In this document: positions 8,532 to 17,621 of the stretch, piece by piece
Layout of the letters: the number at the start of each line of letters is the position of its first letter
Numbering within the stretch: position 1 is the stretch's first letter
Assembly: GCF_030373445.1 (NCBI RefSeq)
Contig: NZ_JAUCYU010000005.1
Coordinates: forward strand, 1 to 64,000
From: Roseovarius sp.
GTDB lineage: Bacteria > Pseudomonadota > Alphaproteobacteria > Rhodobacterales > Rhodobacteraceae
Length of the DNA: 64,000 nucleotides
Direction of reading: 5' to 3'
The notes under the pieces: generated by a model
Told to the model about the DNA's origin: nothing
The model's input: only the letters and a program-made list of their open reading frames with translations
Database searches by the model: none
Position numbers and translations under genes: made by a program

Positions 8532-8621
8532 TGGCGGAGGAGGTGGGATTCGAACCCACGGTACGCTTTCACGTACGCCGGTTTTCAAGACCGGTGCAAT
8601 CGACCACTCTGCCACTCCTCC
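8532..8621 (-). tRNA. tRNA-Ser (UGA)
   Basis: Read on the minus strand, the gene starts GGAGGAGTGGCAGAGTGG, has a long variable arm, the anticodon loop CTTGAAA (anticodon TGA) between CCGGT and ACCGG, and the T arm GGTTCGAATCC. The acceptor pairs GGAGGAG with CTCCTCC, followed by discriminator G and an encoded CCA. The length of 90 bases suits a class II tRNA. tRNA-Ser genes are common integration targets, and the accessory island ends here. Confidence 0.97.
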
Positions 8622-8843
8622 GGGTCCGCATCTCCTTAAGGGGGCGCACGCGATTCTGAAAGGTGGCAAATCACGGGGAATTTCGCCAAGGGGCAAGCGG
8701 CGCACTTTTCTTGTGCCTTAACTGGCGCTAGACTGCACGCAGCGGGGTCCGCGTGGCGGGCTTGCGCGTGGGGCAACAGCGGAAAAATCCGGGTCAACCG
8801 GGAGGGCGCAGGGCAACGCGCCGCGACAGGCAAGGAACGTGGG

Positions 8844-9716
8844 ATGGCGTATCACAATTCAGGGCGCAGTTTGTTGAGGGCGGGTACGGCGATCGCGCTT
8901 GCGGGCGGGCTGGCCCTTGGCGGCTGCGGCGAGGGCACCGAGGGCGGGGCCTTCGGGTTTCTCAAGCCCAAGGCGGGCGATGAAGAGGTTGCCGACATGC
9001 AGGACACCTCGACCACCAAGCTGGTCGAACGCGACGTCGAGGCGCCGGAGGTCTTCCAGGTCACCGACAGCGGCCTGTGGGACGGGCGCCCCTCGCTGGG
9101 TGGCGTCTGGGTGGCGCATCCGGACGTGAAGGAGCCCGAGCGGGTGATCATCCGCAACACCAAGAATTCCAAGTTCGTGATCGGGGCGCTGTTCCGGCGA
9201 GAGCGCAGCAATCCAGGTCCGTCGATCCAGGTCTCGTCCGATGCGGCCTCGGCGCTGGGCATGCTGGCAGGCGCGCCGGCACAGCTCAACGTGACCGCGC
9301 TGCGGCGCGAGGCGCAGCCCGAGGCGGAAGACGTGGCCGCCGCGCCGGCCGACCTGACCGCCCCCGAGGCCGTGGAAGAAAGCGCGCTCGACCCGGTCGA
9401 TACCGCCGCCGCCGCGACGGAGCAGGTCGCCGCGACGCCGCCCGCGCCGGAGCCCGCGCCCAAGCCGGCGCAGAGCTCGTCGCTCGAGAAGCCCTATCTT
9501 CAGATCGGCATCTTCTCGGTCGAAGAGAATGCCCAGAACACCGCCGAGGCCATGCGCCAGAACGGCATGGTGCCGACGGTCAAGAAACAGAGTGCCAAGG
9601 GCAAGACCTTCTGGCGGGTCATCGTCGGCCCCGCCGCCAACACCACCGAGCGCAACGCGTTGCTGCGCAAGGTCAAGGGCGTCGGGTTCGACGACGCCTA
9701 TCCCGTAACCAACTGA
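8844..9716 (+). CDS. SPOR-domain lipoprotein
   Basis: A 290-residue lipoprotein. The N-terminus has basic residues, a hydrophobic stretch and the lipobox LALGGC with Cys28 as the probable acylation site. A middle part (about 45-150) contains a conserved block around VTDSGLWDGRPSLGGVWVAHP, followed by an Ala/Pro/Glu-rich linker and a C-terminal SPOR domain (about 213-290: PYLQIGIFSVEENAQNTAEAM then FWRVIVGPA). SPOR domains bind denuded peptidoglycan at division sites. It lies directly before the D-Ala-D-Ala carboxypeptidase gene, eleven bases away, so the two likely act together in wall remodelling. Confidence 0.9.
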   Translation: MAYHNSGRSLLRAGTAIALAGGLALGGCGEGTEGGAFGFLKPKAGDEEVADMQDTSTTKLVERDVEAPEVFQVTDSGLWDGRPSLGGVWVAHPDVKEPERVIIRNTKNSKFVIGALFRRERSNPGPSIQVSSDAASALGMLAGAPAQLNVTALRREAQPEAEDVAAAPADLTAPEAVEESALDPVDTAAAATEQVAATPPAPEPAPKPAQSSSLEKPYLQIGIFSVEENAQNTAEAMRQNGMVPTVKKQSAKGKTFWRVIVGPAANTTERNALLRKVKGVGFDDAYPVTN

Positions 9717-9727
9717 AGCTGATCCCT

Positions 9728-10894
9728 ATGCCCCGTCTTCTTCCCCTCCTGGCGCATATCGTGCTGATCCTCCTGCTGGCGCTGCCGGCCCGTGCCTTCG
9801 ACACCAATGCCAAGGCCGCCTTCGTGCTCGACATGACGACAGGCACCGTGCTTCTGGAAAAGAATGCCGACACGCCGCTGCCGCCGGCCTCGATGTCGAA
9901 GCTGATGACGCTCTACGTGGCGTTCGAGGCAATCCGCGACGGGCGGCTGTCGCTGGACGAGAAGCTGCCGGTGTCTGAGCACGCGATGAGCTATGGCGGC
10001 TCGACCATGTTCCTCGACACGACCGACCGGGTGACCGTCGAGGACCTGCTGCGCGGGATCATCGTGCTGTCGGGGAATGACGCCTGCGCCGTGATTGCCG
10101 AGGCGCTGAGCCCCAACGGCACGGAGGCAGGCTTTGCCCGCTACATGACCCAGCGCGCGCAGAAGATGGGCATGACCAACTCGACCTTCCAGAATTCCAA
10201 CGGCTGGCCCGCTGCGGGCCACCTGATGAGCGTGCGCGACCTTGCGCTGCTGGCCCGCCGCATCATCGCCGACTTCCCGGAATTCTACCCGATGTTCGCC
10301 GAGACCGAGTATTCCTTCGACGGGCGGGCGCCGCAGAACACCCAGAACCGCAACCCGCTGCTGCGCCTTGGGATCGGGGCGGACGGGCTCAAGACCGGCC
10401 ATACGGAACGGGCGGGTTACGGCCTTGTCGGCTCGGCCGAGCAGGGTGACCGCCGGGTGATCGTGGTGGTCTCGGGCCTGCAGACCGCCGCCCAGAGGGC
10501 CGAGGAGGCCGAGGCGCTGCTGACATGGGCCTTCCGCCAGTTCGTGCAGAAATCGGTGGTCAAGGCCGACACGCAGGTGGCCGCCGCCGATGTCTGGATG
10601 GGGCAGGCCGACCAGGTCGGGCTGGTCCCGGGCGAGGATGTCTCGGCCCTGCTGCCGGTGCTGTCCGACGAGGAGGTGCAGGCGCAGGTGGTTTACACCG
10701 GCCCGGTGCGCGCGCCGGTGGCCAAGGGCGACGAGCTGGCCCAGTTGGTCTTCGCGCCCGAGGGGCTGCCGGAGAAGAGCGTGCCGCTCTATGCCGCCAA
10801 TGACGTGCCGTCGGGCGGGTTTCTCGTTCGGCTGAAGACGGTTTCGGGGTTGCTGATCAAGCGGCTGAGGCAGGGCCCCGAGGGCCAGCTTTGA
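9728..10894 (+). CDS. D-alanyl-D-alanine carboxypeptidase (PBP5/6 type)
   Basis: A 388-residue secreted penicillin-binding protein of the S11 family. A signal peptide (about 1-23, ending ARA) precedes the catalytic motifs: S55-M-S-K58, S115-G-N117 and K222-T-G224. The C-terminal part is the usual beta-rich PBP5 C-terminal domain, ending in an amphipathic, basic tail (VSGLLIKRLRQ) typical for membrane anchoring. It removes the terminal D-Ala from stem peptides and so limits cross-linking. The start at 9728 is chosen because the signal peptide begins there; the frame stays open far upstream only by chance. Its stop overlaps the tmk start (TTGA). Confidence 0.93.
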   Translation: MPRLLPLLAHIVLILLLALPARAFDTNAKAAFVLDMTTGTVLLEKNADTPLPPASMSKLMTLYVAFEAIRDGRLSLDEKLPVSEHAMSYGGSTMFLDTTDRVTVEDLLRGIIVLSGNDACAVIAEALSPNGTEAGFARYMTQRAQKMGMTNSTFQNSNGWPAAGHLMSVRDLALLARRIIADFPEFYPMFAETEYSFDGRAPQNTQNRNPLLRLGIGADGLKTGHTERAGYGLVGSAEQGDRRVIVVVSGLQTAAQRAEEAEALLTWAFRQFVQKSVVKADTQVAAADVWMGQADQVGLVPGEDVSALLPVLSDEEVQAQVVYTGPVRAPVAKGDELAQLVFAPEGLPEKSVPLYAANDVPSGGFLVRLKTVSGLLIKRLRQGPEGQL

Positions 10895-11517
10895 GGGCCG
10901 GCGCCCGGTTCATCACGCTGGAAGGTATAGACGGGTCTGGCAAGTCGACGCAGGCGCGGCTGCTGGCCGAGGCGTTGCGCGGGCAGGGGCACGAGGTGCG
11001 CCTGACCCGCGAGCCGGGGGGTAGCCCCGGGGCCGAGGAGATTCGCAAGCTTCTGCTGGAGGGCGATCCGGACCGGTGGTCGGCCGAGACGGAGATCCTT
11101 CTGTTCACCGCCGCAAGGCGGGACCATCTCGAGAGGGTGATCGCACCGGCGCTGGAGCGCGGCGAGGTGGTGATCTGCGACCGGTTCGCCGACAGCACCC
11201 GCATGTACCAGGGCCTGCGCAGTGCCGAGGGGCGGGCGATGGTCGACCAGCTTCATGACCTGATGATCAAGCGCGAACCGGACCTGACGCTGTTGATCGA
11301 TCTCGATCCGCAGGCGGGGCTGGACCGGGCGCTGTCGCGCAAGGGGAGCGAGGAGCGGTTCGAGAGCTTCGGCACCGATCTGCAGGCACGTATGCGCGAG
11401 GGGTTCCTGTCGCTGGCCCGCGACTTTCCCGACCGGATCACTGTCATTGACGGGGCCCGCGCGCCGGAACAGGTTGCGCAGGATATCCTGGGCGTCGTAA
11501 CCTCGCGCCTCAGATGA
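10891..11517 (+). CDS. tmk: Thymidylate kinase
   Basis: A 208-residue enzyme that phosphorylates dTMP to dTDP. The P-loop EGIDGSGKST lies at residues 11-20, the DRF motif sits in ICDRFADSTRMYQG, and the lid region follows around LDPQAGLDRALSRKGSEERFE. The best start is TTG at 10891, which overlaps the carboxypeptidase stop by four bases; no ATG or GTG lies close enough to the P-loop. It is coupled to holB by another four-base overlap. The tmk-holB-TatD-hydrolase order is widespread in bacteria. Confidence 0.96.
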   Translation: MRAGARFITLEGIDGSGKSTQARLLAEALRGQGHEVRLTREPGGSPGAEEIRKLLLEGDPDRWSAETEILLFTAARRDHLERVIAPALERGEVVICDRFADSTRMYQGLRSAEGRAMVDQLHDLMIKREPDLTLLIDLDPQAGLDRALSRKGSEERFESFGTDLQARMREGFLSLARDFPDRITVIDGARAPEQVAQDILGVVTSRLR

Positions 11518-12635
11518 GCGACGATCCTACTGCCAGACCTGACCAGATCGCTGGCGCCCCGCACCCGCGGGAGACGCCTGAACTTTATGGGCAAAAGCCC
11601 GCGGAGGAGGCCTTCCTGACCGCCTTCAACTCGGGCCGGATGCACCATGGCTGGCTGCTGACGGGCCCGCGCGGGGTGGGCAAGGCCACGCTGGCGTGGA
11701 AGATCGCGAGGTTCCTGCTGGCCACGCCAGAGGCCGACGATGGCGGGCTGTTCGGCGAGGCGCCGCCCCTTCCGGAGACGCTGGACATCCCCGAGGATCA
11801 CCCTGTCGCGCGCCGTCTGCTGGCCGGGTCCGACCCGGGGCTCTACCACATCACCCGCCGGGTCAACGAGAAGACGGGCCGGCTGCGCGACATGATCGTC
11901 GCGGAAAACGTGCGTGATCTGAACAGGTTCCTGCACATGTCGGCGGCCGAGGGCGGGCGGCGCGTGGTGATCATCGACAGTGCCGACGAGATGAACACGC
12001 AGGCCGCCAATGCCCTGCTGAAGATGCTGGAAGAGCCGCCGGCGCGGACGACGCTTCTGTTGATCAGCCACCAGCCGGCACGGCTTCTGCCCACGATCCG
12101 GTCGCGCTGCCGGGACCTGCGGCTGGTGCCGCTGTCGACGGAAGACATGGCCGCCGCTCTGCGGCAGGCCGGGGTGGAGCCGGGCGAGGCGACAGAGGCG
12201 ATTGCCGAGTTGTCCGGCGGGTCGGTGGGGGAGGCGGTGCGGTTGCTGAACCTCGACGGGTTAAAACTTTATGAAGAACTGGTCGGATTGGCGGCGAGCC
12301 TGCCGCGGCTCGACCGTCCGAAGGCCAACGCGCTGGCGCAGGCCGCCGCGATGCGGGGGGCCGAGGAGAAGCTCGACCTGCTGTTCGGCCTGACCGACCT
12401 GATGCTGGCCCGGCTGGCCCGCACCGGCGCCACCGGCGCCGCGCCGCCCGAAGCCGCGAGAGGCGAGGCCGAGATGCTGGCCCGCCTGTCGCCCGGGCCG
12501 CACCAGGCCCGCGCCTGGGCCAGCCTCGCGGTCGAGATCGGCGAACGGGCGCGGCATGGCCGGGCGGTGAACCTTGACCCTGCCGCTCTGGTGCTTGATA
12601 CGGTCTTCAAGCTGCAAAACTGTGCCAGAGCCTGA
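11514..12635 (+). CDS. holB: DNA polymerase III subunit delta'
   Basis: A 373-residue clamp-loader subunit of the AAA+ class. GPRGVGKAT (51-59) is the phosphate-binding loop, and VVIIDSADEMNTQAANALLKMLEEPPA carries the Walker B-like region and the SRC-type sensor follows in TIRSRCRDLRL. In the pentameric clamp loader it opens the beta clamp together with delta and tau. The start ATG overlaps the tmk stop by four bases and TatD follows after six bases. Confidence 0.94.
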   Translation: MSDDPTARPDQIAGAPHPRETPELYGQKPAEEAFLTAFNSGRMHHGWLLTGPRGVGKATLAWKIARFLLATPEADDGGLFGEAPPLPETLDIPEDHPVARRLLAGSDPGLYHITRRVNEKTGRLRDMIVAENVRDLNRFLHMSAAEGGRRVVIIDSADEMNTQAANALLKMLEEPPARTTLLLISHQPARLLPTIRSRCRDLRLVPLSTEDMAAALRQAGVEPGEATEAIAELSGGSVGEAVRLLNLDGLKLYEELVGLAASLPRLDRPKANALAQAAAMRGAEEKLDLLFGLTDLMLARLARTGATGAAPPEAARGEAEMLARLSPGPHQARAWASLAVEIGERARHGRAVNLDPAALVLDTVFKLQNCARA

Positions 12636-12641
12636 GGTTTC

Positions 12642-13433
12642 ATGTCAGACCCCGTCGCGATCACCGACAGCCATTGCCATCTCGACTTCGACACGTTCGA
12701 CGAAGAACGTGACGATATCGTTAACCGCGCGGTCGAGGCCGGGGTCACGAAGATGGTGACGATCTGCACCAAGCTGCGGCTGGAGCCGCAGGTGCGGGCC
12801 ATCGCCGAGGCCTACGCGCCGGTCTACTATGCCGCCGGTACGCACCCGATGAGCGCCGCCGACGAGCCGATGGCGACGGTCGACGAGCTGGTGAAACTGG
12901 CCGAGCATCCGAAATTCGTGGGCATCGGCGAGACGGGGCTCGATTACCATTACACCGCGGAGAGCGCGGAGGTGCAGAAGCAGAGCCTGCACATCCATAT
13001 CGATGCGGCGCGCGAGACCGGGCTGCCGCTGATCATCCATGCCCGCGATGCCGATGAGGACATGGCGCGCATCCTGACGGACGAGTACAGGAACGGCGCC
13101 TATTCCTGTGTCATGCATTGCTTTTCTTCCGGTGAGGCGCTTGCGAAAGCGGCGCTGGAGCTGGGGTTCTACCTGTCGATGTCGGGCATCGCGGCCTTCC
13201 CGAAAAGCGGCGAGCTGCGGGATATCTTCGCCGCCGCCCCGGCCGACCGGATCCTGGTGGAAACCGACGCGCCCTACCTCGCGCCGCCGCCCTACCGGGG
13301 CAAGCGGAATGAGCCCGCCTATACGGTGCATACCGCCAAGGTGGGGGCCGAGGTGTTCGGCATGGACTGGCCCGATTTCGCCGCACAGACACAGGCCAAT
13401 TTCCGGCGCCTCTTCTGGAAGGCGGCCGCATGA
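12642..13433 (+). CDS. TatD family metal-dependent hydrolase
   Basis: A 263-residue TIM-barrel protein with the TatD metal ligands: HCH (residues 11-13), the glutamate in GIGETGLDYHY, His in LIIHARDAD, His in MHCFSSG and the late Asp in VETDAPYLAP. Family members are 3'-5' DNA exonucleases or D-aminoacyl-tRNA deacylases; which applies cannot be told from sequence. It follows holB and overlaps the next gene by four bases, so it belongs to the same transcription unit. Confidence 0.92.
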   Translation: MSDPVAITDSHCHLDFDTFDEERDDIVNRAVEAGVTKMVTICTKLRLEPQVRAIAEAYAPVYYAAGTHPMSAADEPMATVDELVKLAEHPKFVGIGETGLDYHYTAESAEVQKQSLHIHIDAARETGLPLIIHARDADEDMARILTDEYRNGAYSCVMHCFSSGEALAKAALELGFYLSMSGIAAFPKSGELRDIFAAAPADRILVETDAPYLAPPPYRGKRNEPAYTVHTAKVGAEVFGMDWPDFAAQTQANFRRLFWKAAA

Positions 13434-14227
13434 CCGAAACGCGCTTTACCATCCTTGGCTGCGGGTCGTCCGGCGGGGTGCCGCGGCTGGGCAACAACTG
13501 GGGCGATTGCGACCCGGAAAACCCCAGGAACAACCGCCGCCGGTGTTCGATGCTGATCGAGCGGGAAGGCGAGGGGGGCACGACGCGGGTGCTGATCGAT
13601 ACCTCGCCGGACCTGCGCAGCCAGTTGCTTGGCGCGGGCGTGGGGGAGCTTGACGCGGTGGTTTACACGCACGACCACGCCGACCACGTGCACGGGCTCG
13701 ACGACCTGCGGATGATCGTCTTCAACATGAAGCGGCGGGTGCCGGTCTGGGCCGATGGCGACACGCAGAACACGCTCTATTCCCGCTTCGGTTATGCCTT
13801 CATGCAACCCGAAGGCTCGCCCTATCCGCCGATCCTCGAGATGCACACCATCAAGGGCGACGTGGTGGTCGAGGGGGCGGGCGGCGCGGTGACGTTGCGG
13901 CCCTTCAAGGTGAACCACGGCTCGATCGATGCGTTGGGCTTCCGGGTGGGCGACCTGGCCTATCTGCCGGACGTGGCGGAGATACCCGAGGAGACGTGGG
14001 GCGCGCTGGAAGGGCTGGATTGCTGGGTGCTCGACGCGCTGCGCCGCACGCCGCACCCGACCCATGCGCATCTCGAACGCTCGCTGGAATGGATCGCCCG
14101 GGCCGGGCCGCGGCGCGCGGTGCTGACCAACATGCATATCGACATGGATTACCAGACGGTGGCGAACGAGACCCCCGAGCATATCACCCCTGCCTATGAC
14201 GGCATGGTGATAACCTATACGGAATAA
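13430..14227 (+). CDS. MBL-fold metallohydrolase, PhnP-like
   Basis: A 265-residue metallo-beta-lactamase-fold protein. The ligand motif HDHADH is at residues 81-86, preceded by the early CGSSGGVPRLGNNWGDCDP segment and followed by TNMHIDMDY near the C-terminus. The overall order matches the PhnP-like group, in which members open cyclic ribose phosphates. No phn genes are near; instead it is coupled by four bases to a TatD gene in a replication cluster, an arrangement common in alphaproteobacteria. The substrate here is unknown; a nucleotide-derived cyclic phosphate is a reasonable guess. Confidence 0.88.
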   Translation: MTETRFTILGCGSSGGVPRLGNNWGDCDPENPRNNRRRCSMLIEREGEGGTTRVLIDTSPDLRSQLLGAGVGELDAVVYTHDHADHVHGLDDLRMIVFNMKRRVPVWADGDTQNTLYSRFGYAFMQPEGSPYPPILEMHTIKGDVVVEGAGGAVTLRPFKVNHGSIDALGFRVGDLAYLPDVAEIPEETWGALEGLDCWVLDALRRTPHPTHAHLERSLEWIARAGPRRAVLTNMHIDMDYQTVANETPEHITPAYDGMVITYTE

Positions 14228-14231
14228 GGCG

Positions 14232-15161
14232 TTGCAGGCGCTTATTGATGTCATCCTTCCGGTCTTCCTGGTGATCGGGTTCGGCTATGTCGCGGTCTGG
14301 CGCGGCTGGTTCAGCCAGGCCGGGGTGGATGGGCTCACCAAGTTCTCGCAGAACTTCGCGATCCCCTGCCTGCTGTTCACCGCCATCGCGCGGCTCGACC
14401 TCGGGCAGAGCTTCGACATGCGACTGCTTGTCAGCTTCTACGCGGGCGCGCTGGTGGGGTTCACCTGCGGTCTCCTGGGGGCGCGGTTCCTGTTCGGGCG
14501 GGATTGGGAGGACGCCGTAGTTATCGGGTTTTGCTGCCTTTTCTCCAATTCCCTGCTGCTTGGCCTGCCGCTGACCGAACGCGCCTACGGGGCGGACGCG
14601 CTGGAGGCCAACTATGCCATCGTCGCGGTGCATTCCCCCTTCTGCTACGGCGTCGGGATCACGGTGATGGAGTTCGTGCGGGCCCGCGGGCAGGCCGGAA
14701 TCAACGTGGCGGGCCGGGTGCTCAAGGCGATGTTCTCGAACGCGCTGATCCTCGGGATCGGGGCGGGGTTCATCGTCAACCTGTCGGGGCTGTACATCCC
14801 CGCCGTGGTGAATGACGCGCTCGACCTGATGGTGCGGGCGGCGCTGCCGGCGGCGATCTTCGGGCTGGGCGGGGTGCTGGCCAGCTACAAAGCGGAAGGC
14901 GATGTGCGGATCGTGCTTTATGCCTGTCTCATCTCGCTGATCGTGCATCCGACGGTGACACGCAGCCTTGGCATCGCGCTGCACCTGCCGGTGGAGCCCA
15001 CGCGGTCGGCCGTGCTGACGGCGGCGATGGCGCCGGGGGTGAACGCCTATATCTTTGCATCCATGTATGGCCGTGCGATGCGCGTTGTTGCGACAACGGT
15101 GCTGTTCGCCACGACGTTAACAATTGGTACCGCGTGGGTGTGGCTGAGCTTCCTTCCGTAG
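14232..15161 (+). CDS. AEC family transporter (auxin efflux carrier superfamily)
   Basis: A 309-residue integral membrane protein with about ten hydrophobic segments. It starts with TTG at 14232 behind AAGG, giving MQALIDVILPVFLVIGFGYVAVWRGWF, the usual AEC opening. The middle helices carry FCCLFSNSLLLGLPL, typical for the family, and the C-terminal half repeats the fold (APGVNAYIFASMYG). AEC proteins export organic anions or amino acids. It lies four bases after the hydrolase stop, so it is cotranscribed, although its role there is unclear. Confidence 0.85.
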   Translation: MQALIDVILPVFLVIGFGYVAVWRGWFSQAGVDGLTKFSQNFAIPCLLFTAIARLDLGQSFDMRLLVSFYAGALVGFTCGLLGARFLFGRDWEDAVVIGFCCLFSNSLLLGLPLTERAYGADALEANYAIVAVHSPFCYGVGITVMEFVRARGQAGINVAGRVLKAMFSNALILGIGAGFIVNLSGLYIPAVVNDALDLMVRAALPAAIFGLGGVLASYKAEGDVRIVLYACLISLIVHPTVTRSLGIALHLPVEPTRSAVLTAAMAPGVNAYIFASMYGRAMRVVATTVLFATTLTIGTAWVWLSFLP

Positions 15162-15221
15162 ACTGCAACGCTGTCGACAATCCTGACCCGAAAGCCTTAA
15201 GAATTCGCCAACGCCTCGCGA

Positions 15222-16451
15222 TCACTCTTCCGGCGGGGCGCCCCCGGCGAAGCTGTTGCCGTTGACGTAGTCGCAGGGCGCCTCCTGCATCTGGAGGTGC
15301 AGGCCCTCGCCGGTATAGGGGTGGGCGCGGGCGAAGTCTTCGTCGACCTCGATGCCGAGGCCGGGCGCCTCGGGCGGGGTGACGAAGCCCTGTTCGACGC
15401 GGATCGAGCCCTTGATCAACCGGTCGTGGAACTCGGTCTCGATCGTCTCGCACATCAGCAGGTTGGGGATCGAAGCGGCGAGGTTGAGATTGGCCGCCCA
15501 TTCCACCGGCCCGGCATAGAGATGCGGGGCGAGCTGTGCGTTGTAAACCTCTGCCATCGCTGAGACTTTCTTCATTTCCCAGATGCCGCCCGCACGCCCC
15601 AGGGCGGGTTGCAGGATAGCCGCCGCGCCCTCGCGCAGGAGGGGGGCGAACTCGGCCTTGGTGGTCAGCCGTTCGCCGGTGGCGATGGGGATGCGGACCT
15701 TGGCCGCCACCTGCGCCATCTGGCCGACGCTGTCGGGCGGCACGGGCTCCTCGTACCAGAGCGGCGAGTAGGGTTCGAGCGCCTGGCCGAGGCGGATGGC
15801 GCCGGCGGTGGTGAACTGGCCATGGGTGCCGAAGAGAAGGTCGGCGCGGTCGCCCACGGCCTCGCGGATGGCCTTGCAGAAGGCGACGGACATCGAGATG
15901 TCGGACATGGCCGGCATATGCCCGCCGCGCATGGTGTAGGGGCCGGCGGGATCGAATTTTACCGCGGTATATCCGCGGCTTACACAGTCCAATGCACTCT
16001 CGGCGGCCATCTCGGGCGAGGTCCAGAACTCGGAGATCTCATGGTGCGGCAGGGGGTAGAGATAGGTGTAGGTGCGGATGCGGTCGTTCATCTTGCCGCC
16101 CAGCAGCGCCCAGACGGGGCGGCCGCGCGCCTTGCCGAGAATATCCCAGCAAGCGATCTCGAGCCCCGAGAACGCGCCCATCACGGTGAGGTCGGGCCGC
16201 TGGGTGAAGCCCGAGGAATAGGCACGGCGGAACATAAGTTCAATGTTTTCAGGGTTTTCGCCCTGCATATGCCGCTCGAACACGTCGCGGATGACGGGCT
16301 TCATCGCCTCCGGCCCGATGGTCGAGGCATAGCATTCGCCCCAGCCGGTGATGCCGTCATCGGTGGTCAGCTTCACCAGTATCCAGTAGCGCCCGCCCCA
16401 GCCCGGCGCGGGCGGCGAGGTGACGATGATATCGAGGTCTTGCAGCTTCAT
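15222..16451 (-). CDS. Enolase-superfamily dehydratase, mandelate racemase group
   Basis: A 409-residue protein with the N-terminal capping domain (WILVKLTTDDGITGWGECY) and a modified TIM barrel. Probable metal and catalytic residues lie in LLFGTHGQFTT, LWYEEPVPP, ATGERLTT and QPALGRAGGI; the late APHLYAGPVEW carries the usual His. This places it among mandelate racemase/muconate-lactonizing relatives, most like sugar-acid dehydratases. The exact substrate is not clear. The adjoining minus-strand alcohol dehydrogenase may act in the same pathway. A 52-base repeat sits between the two genes. Confidence 0.85.
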   Translation of the reverse strand: MKLQDLDIIVTSPPAPGWGGRYWILVKLTTDDGITGWGECYASTIGPEAMKPVIRDVFERHMQGENPENIELMFRRAYSSGFTQRPDLTVMGAFSGLEIACWDILGKARGRPVWALLGGKMNDRIRTYTYLYPLPHHEISEFWTSPEMAAESALDCVSRGYTAVKFDPAGPYTMRGGHMPAMSDISMSVAFCKAIREAVGDRADLLFGTHGQFTTAGAIRLGQALEPYSPLWYEEPVPPDSVGQMAQVAAKVRIPIATGERLTTKAEFAPLLREGAAAILQPALGRAGGIWEMKKVSAMAEVYNAQLAPHLYAGPVEWAANLNLAASIPNLLMCETIETEFHDRLIKGSIRVEQGFVTPPEAPGLGIEVDEDFARAHPYTGEGLHLQMQEAPCDYVNGNSFAGGAPPEE

Positions 16452-16477
16452 GGCGGGGCTCCGGAGGGGGCTTTTGC

Positions 16478-16529
16478 GACGTCGGTATTACGTCGGTATC
16501 TTGTCGGTATTACGTCGGTGCCGTATCGG
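16478..16529 (+). repeat. 52-base dispersed repeat, copy 1
   Basis: The sequence begins GACGTCGGTATTACGTCGGT, continues with two more TCGGTATTACGTCGGT-like units and ends in TATCGG. It is itself made of a TACGTCGG(T) unit repeated four times with a degenerate TTGTCGG. A second copy lies at 59670-59721 in the same orientation and differs at three of 52 positions. Here it sits between the alcohol dehydrogenase stop and the dehydratase start. Confidence 0.9.
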
Positions 16530-16535
16530 CCCGGC

Positions 16536-17621
16536 CTAGCGCAGCATGATCACGTTGCGCCGCGCGCCGCCCGTTTTGGTGTCGGCGAAGGCCTCGTTGA
16601 TCTGGTCCAGCGACCAGCGGTTCGAGATAAGCTCGTCGAGCTTCAGCCGGCCTTGCGCGTAGAGGTCCATCATCCAGGGGATATCGCGCTTGATGACCAC
16701 CTCGCCCATTTTCGAGCCGATCATGCCTTGGCCGGCGGCGGCGAAATTGGCGGGCTCGTAGGACGAGGCGGCCCCCGAGTGGGGCATGCCGACCATGATC
16801 ACGCGGCCGCCCCCGGCCAGGTAGCGCGGCGCCTGGTCATAGGCGGGCACGGCGCCCACGGTGACGAAGACGGCATCGGCGCCCCGGCCCATCGCCTGCT
16901 TCGCGGCACGCCAGGGTTTCGCCTCGGTGGCCAGCACGCCGTCGGTCGCACCGAAGGCGCGGGCGTCCTCCAGCTTGGCCTCGCTCATGTCGACGGCGAC
17001 GATGCGCCGGGCGCCGGCGATGCGCGCGCCCTGGATGGCGTTGAGCCCGACGCCGCCCGCGCCGATCACCACCACGTCCTGGCCCGCGCGCAGACCGGCG
17101 GCGTTCACCACCGCGCCGATGCCGGTGATCACCCCGCAGGCCAGCAGGCAGGCGGCGTCCATCGCCATGTCCTCGGGCATCTTCACCACCTGGCTGTGAT
17201 GCACGACGACCTTCTCGGCGAAGGCACCGCAGGCCATGGCCTGGTGCAACACCCCGCCATCTGTCGTGGTGATCGGGCCGTGGTCGCCGTCGATGGGGGT
17301 TTCACAGCCCGTGGGCCGGCCGCCGCCGCAGCTGGGGCATTCGCCGCAGGCGCGGATCAGCGTCACGACAACCGGGTCGCCCTCGGCCAGCCCGTTGACC
17401 CCGGCGCCGACGCCGGTCACGCGCCCCGCGGCCTCGTGCCCGTAGACGGCCGGAAGCGTGCCACCCCAAGCGCCCTCGGCATAGGAAATGTCGGAATGGC
17501 AGATCGCCACGGCGTCGAGCGTCACCTCGATCTCGCCCATTTCGGGGGCGCGCAGGTGGATATCCTCGATCACGAGCGGTTTGCCGAATTCATGGCAGAC
17601 GGCGGCCTTGATGGTTTGCAT
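16536..17621 (-). CDS. Zinc-dependent alcohol dehydrogenase
   Basis: A 361-residue medium-chain dehydrogenase/reductase. Catalytic zinc ligands are in AICHSD and GHEAAG; the structural zinc loop is CGECPSCGGGRPTGC; the nucleotide fold is VVVIGAGGVGLNAIQGA. The acidic residue after the fold (AVDMSEAK) points to NAD. GGGAGGG precedes the ATG. Relatives include class III/S-hydroxymethyl-glutathione and benzyl alcohol dehydrogenases. Pairing with the dehydratase and the nearby pcaD and pobA genes suggests a catabolic role, but the substrate is open. Confidence 0.88.
   Translation of the reverse strand: MQTIKAAVCHEFGKPLVIEDIHLRAPEMGEIEVTLDAVAICHSDISYAEGAWGGTLPAVYGHEAAGRVTGVGAGVNGLAEGDPVVVTLIRACGECPSCGGGRPTGCETPIDGDHGPITTTDGGVLHQAMACGAFAEKVVVHHSQVVKMPEDMAMDAACLLACGVITGIGAVVNAAGLRAGQDVVVIGAGGVGLNAIQGARIAGARRIVAVDMSEAKLEDARAFGATDGVLATEAKPWRAAKQAMGRGADAVFVTVGAVPAYDQAPRYLAGGGRVIMVGMPHSGAASSYEPANFAAAGQGMIGSKMGEVVIKRDIPWMMDLYAQGRLKLDELISNRWSLDQINEAFADTKTGGARRNVIMLR

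Noticed and set aside
8367..8705. 112-residue minus-strand frame containing AEWSIAPVLKTGVRESVPWVR
   Set aside because: This is the well-known spurious translation of a tRNA-Ser gene; the tRNA at 8532-8621 explains it.
9077..9727. Upstream extension of the carboxypeptidase frame to 605 residues
   Set aside because: It is the shadow of the SPOR lipoprotein gene; the signal peptide begins at 9728.
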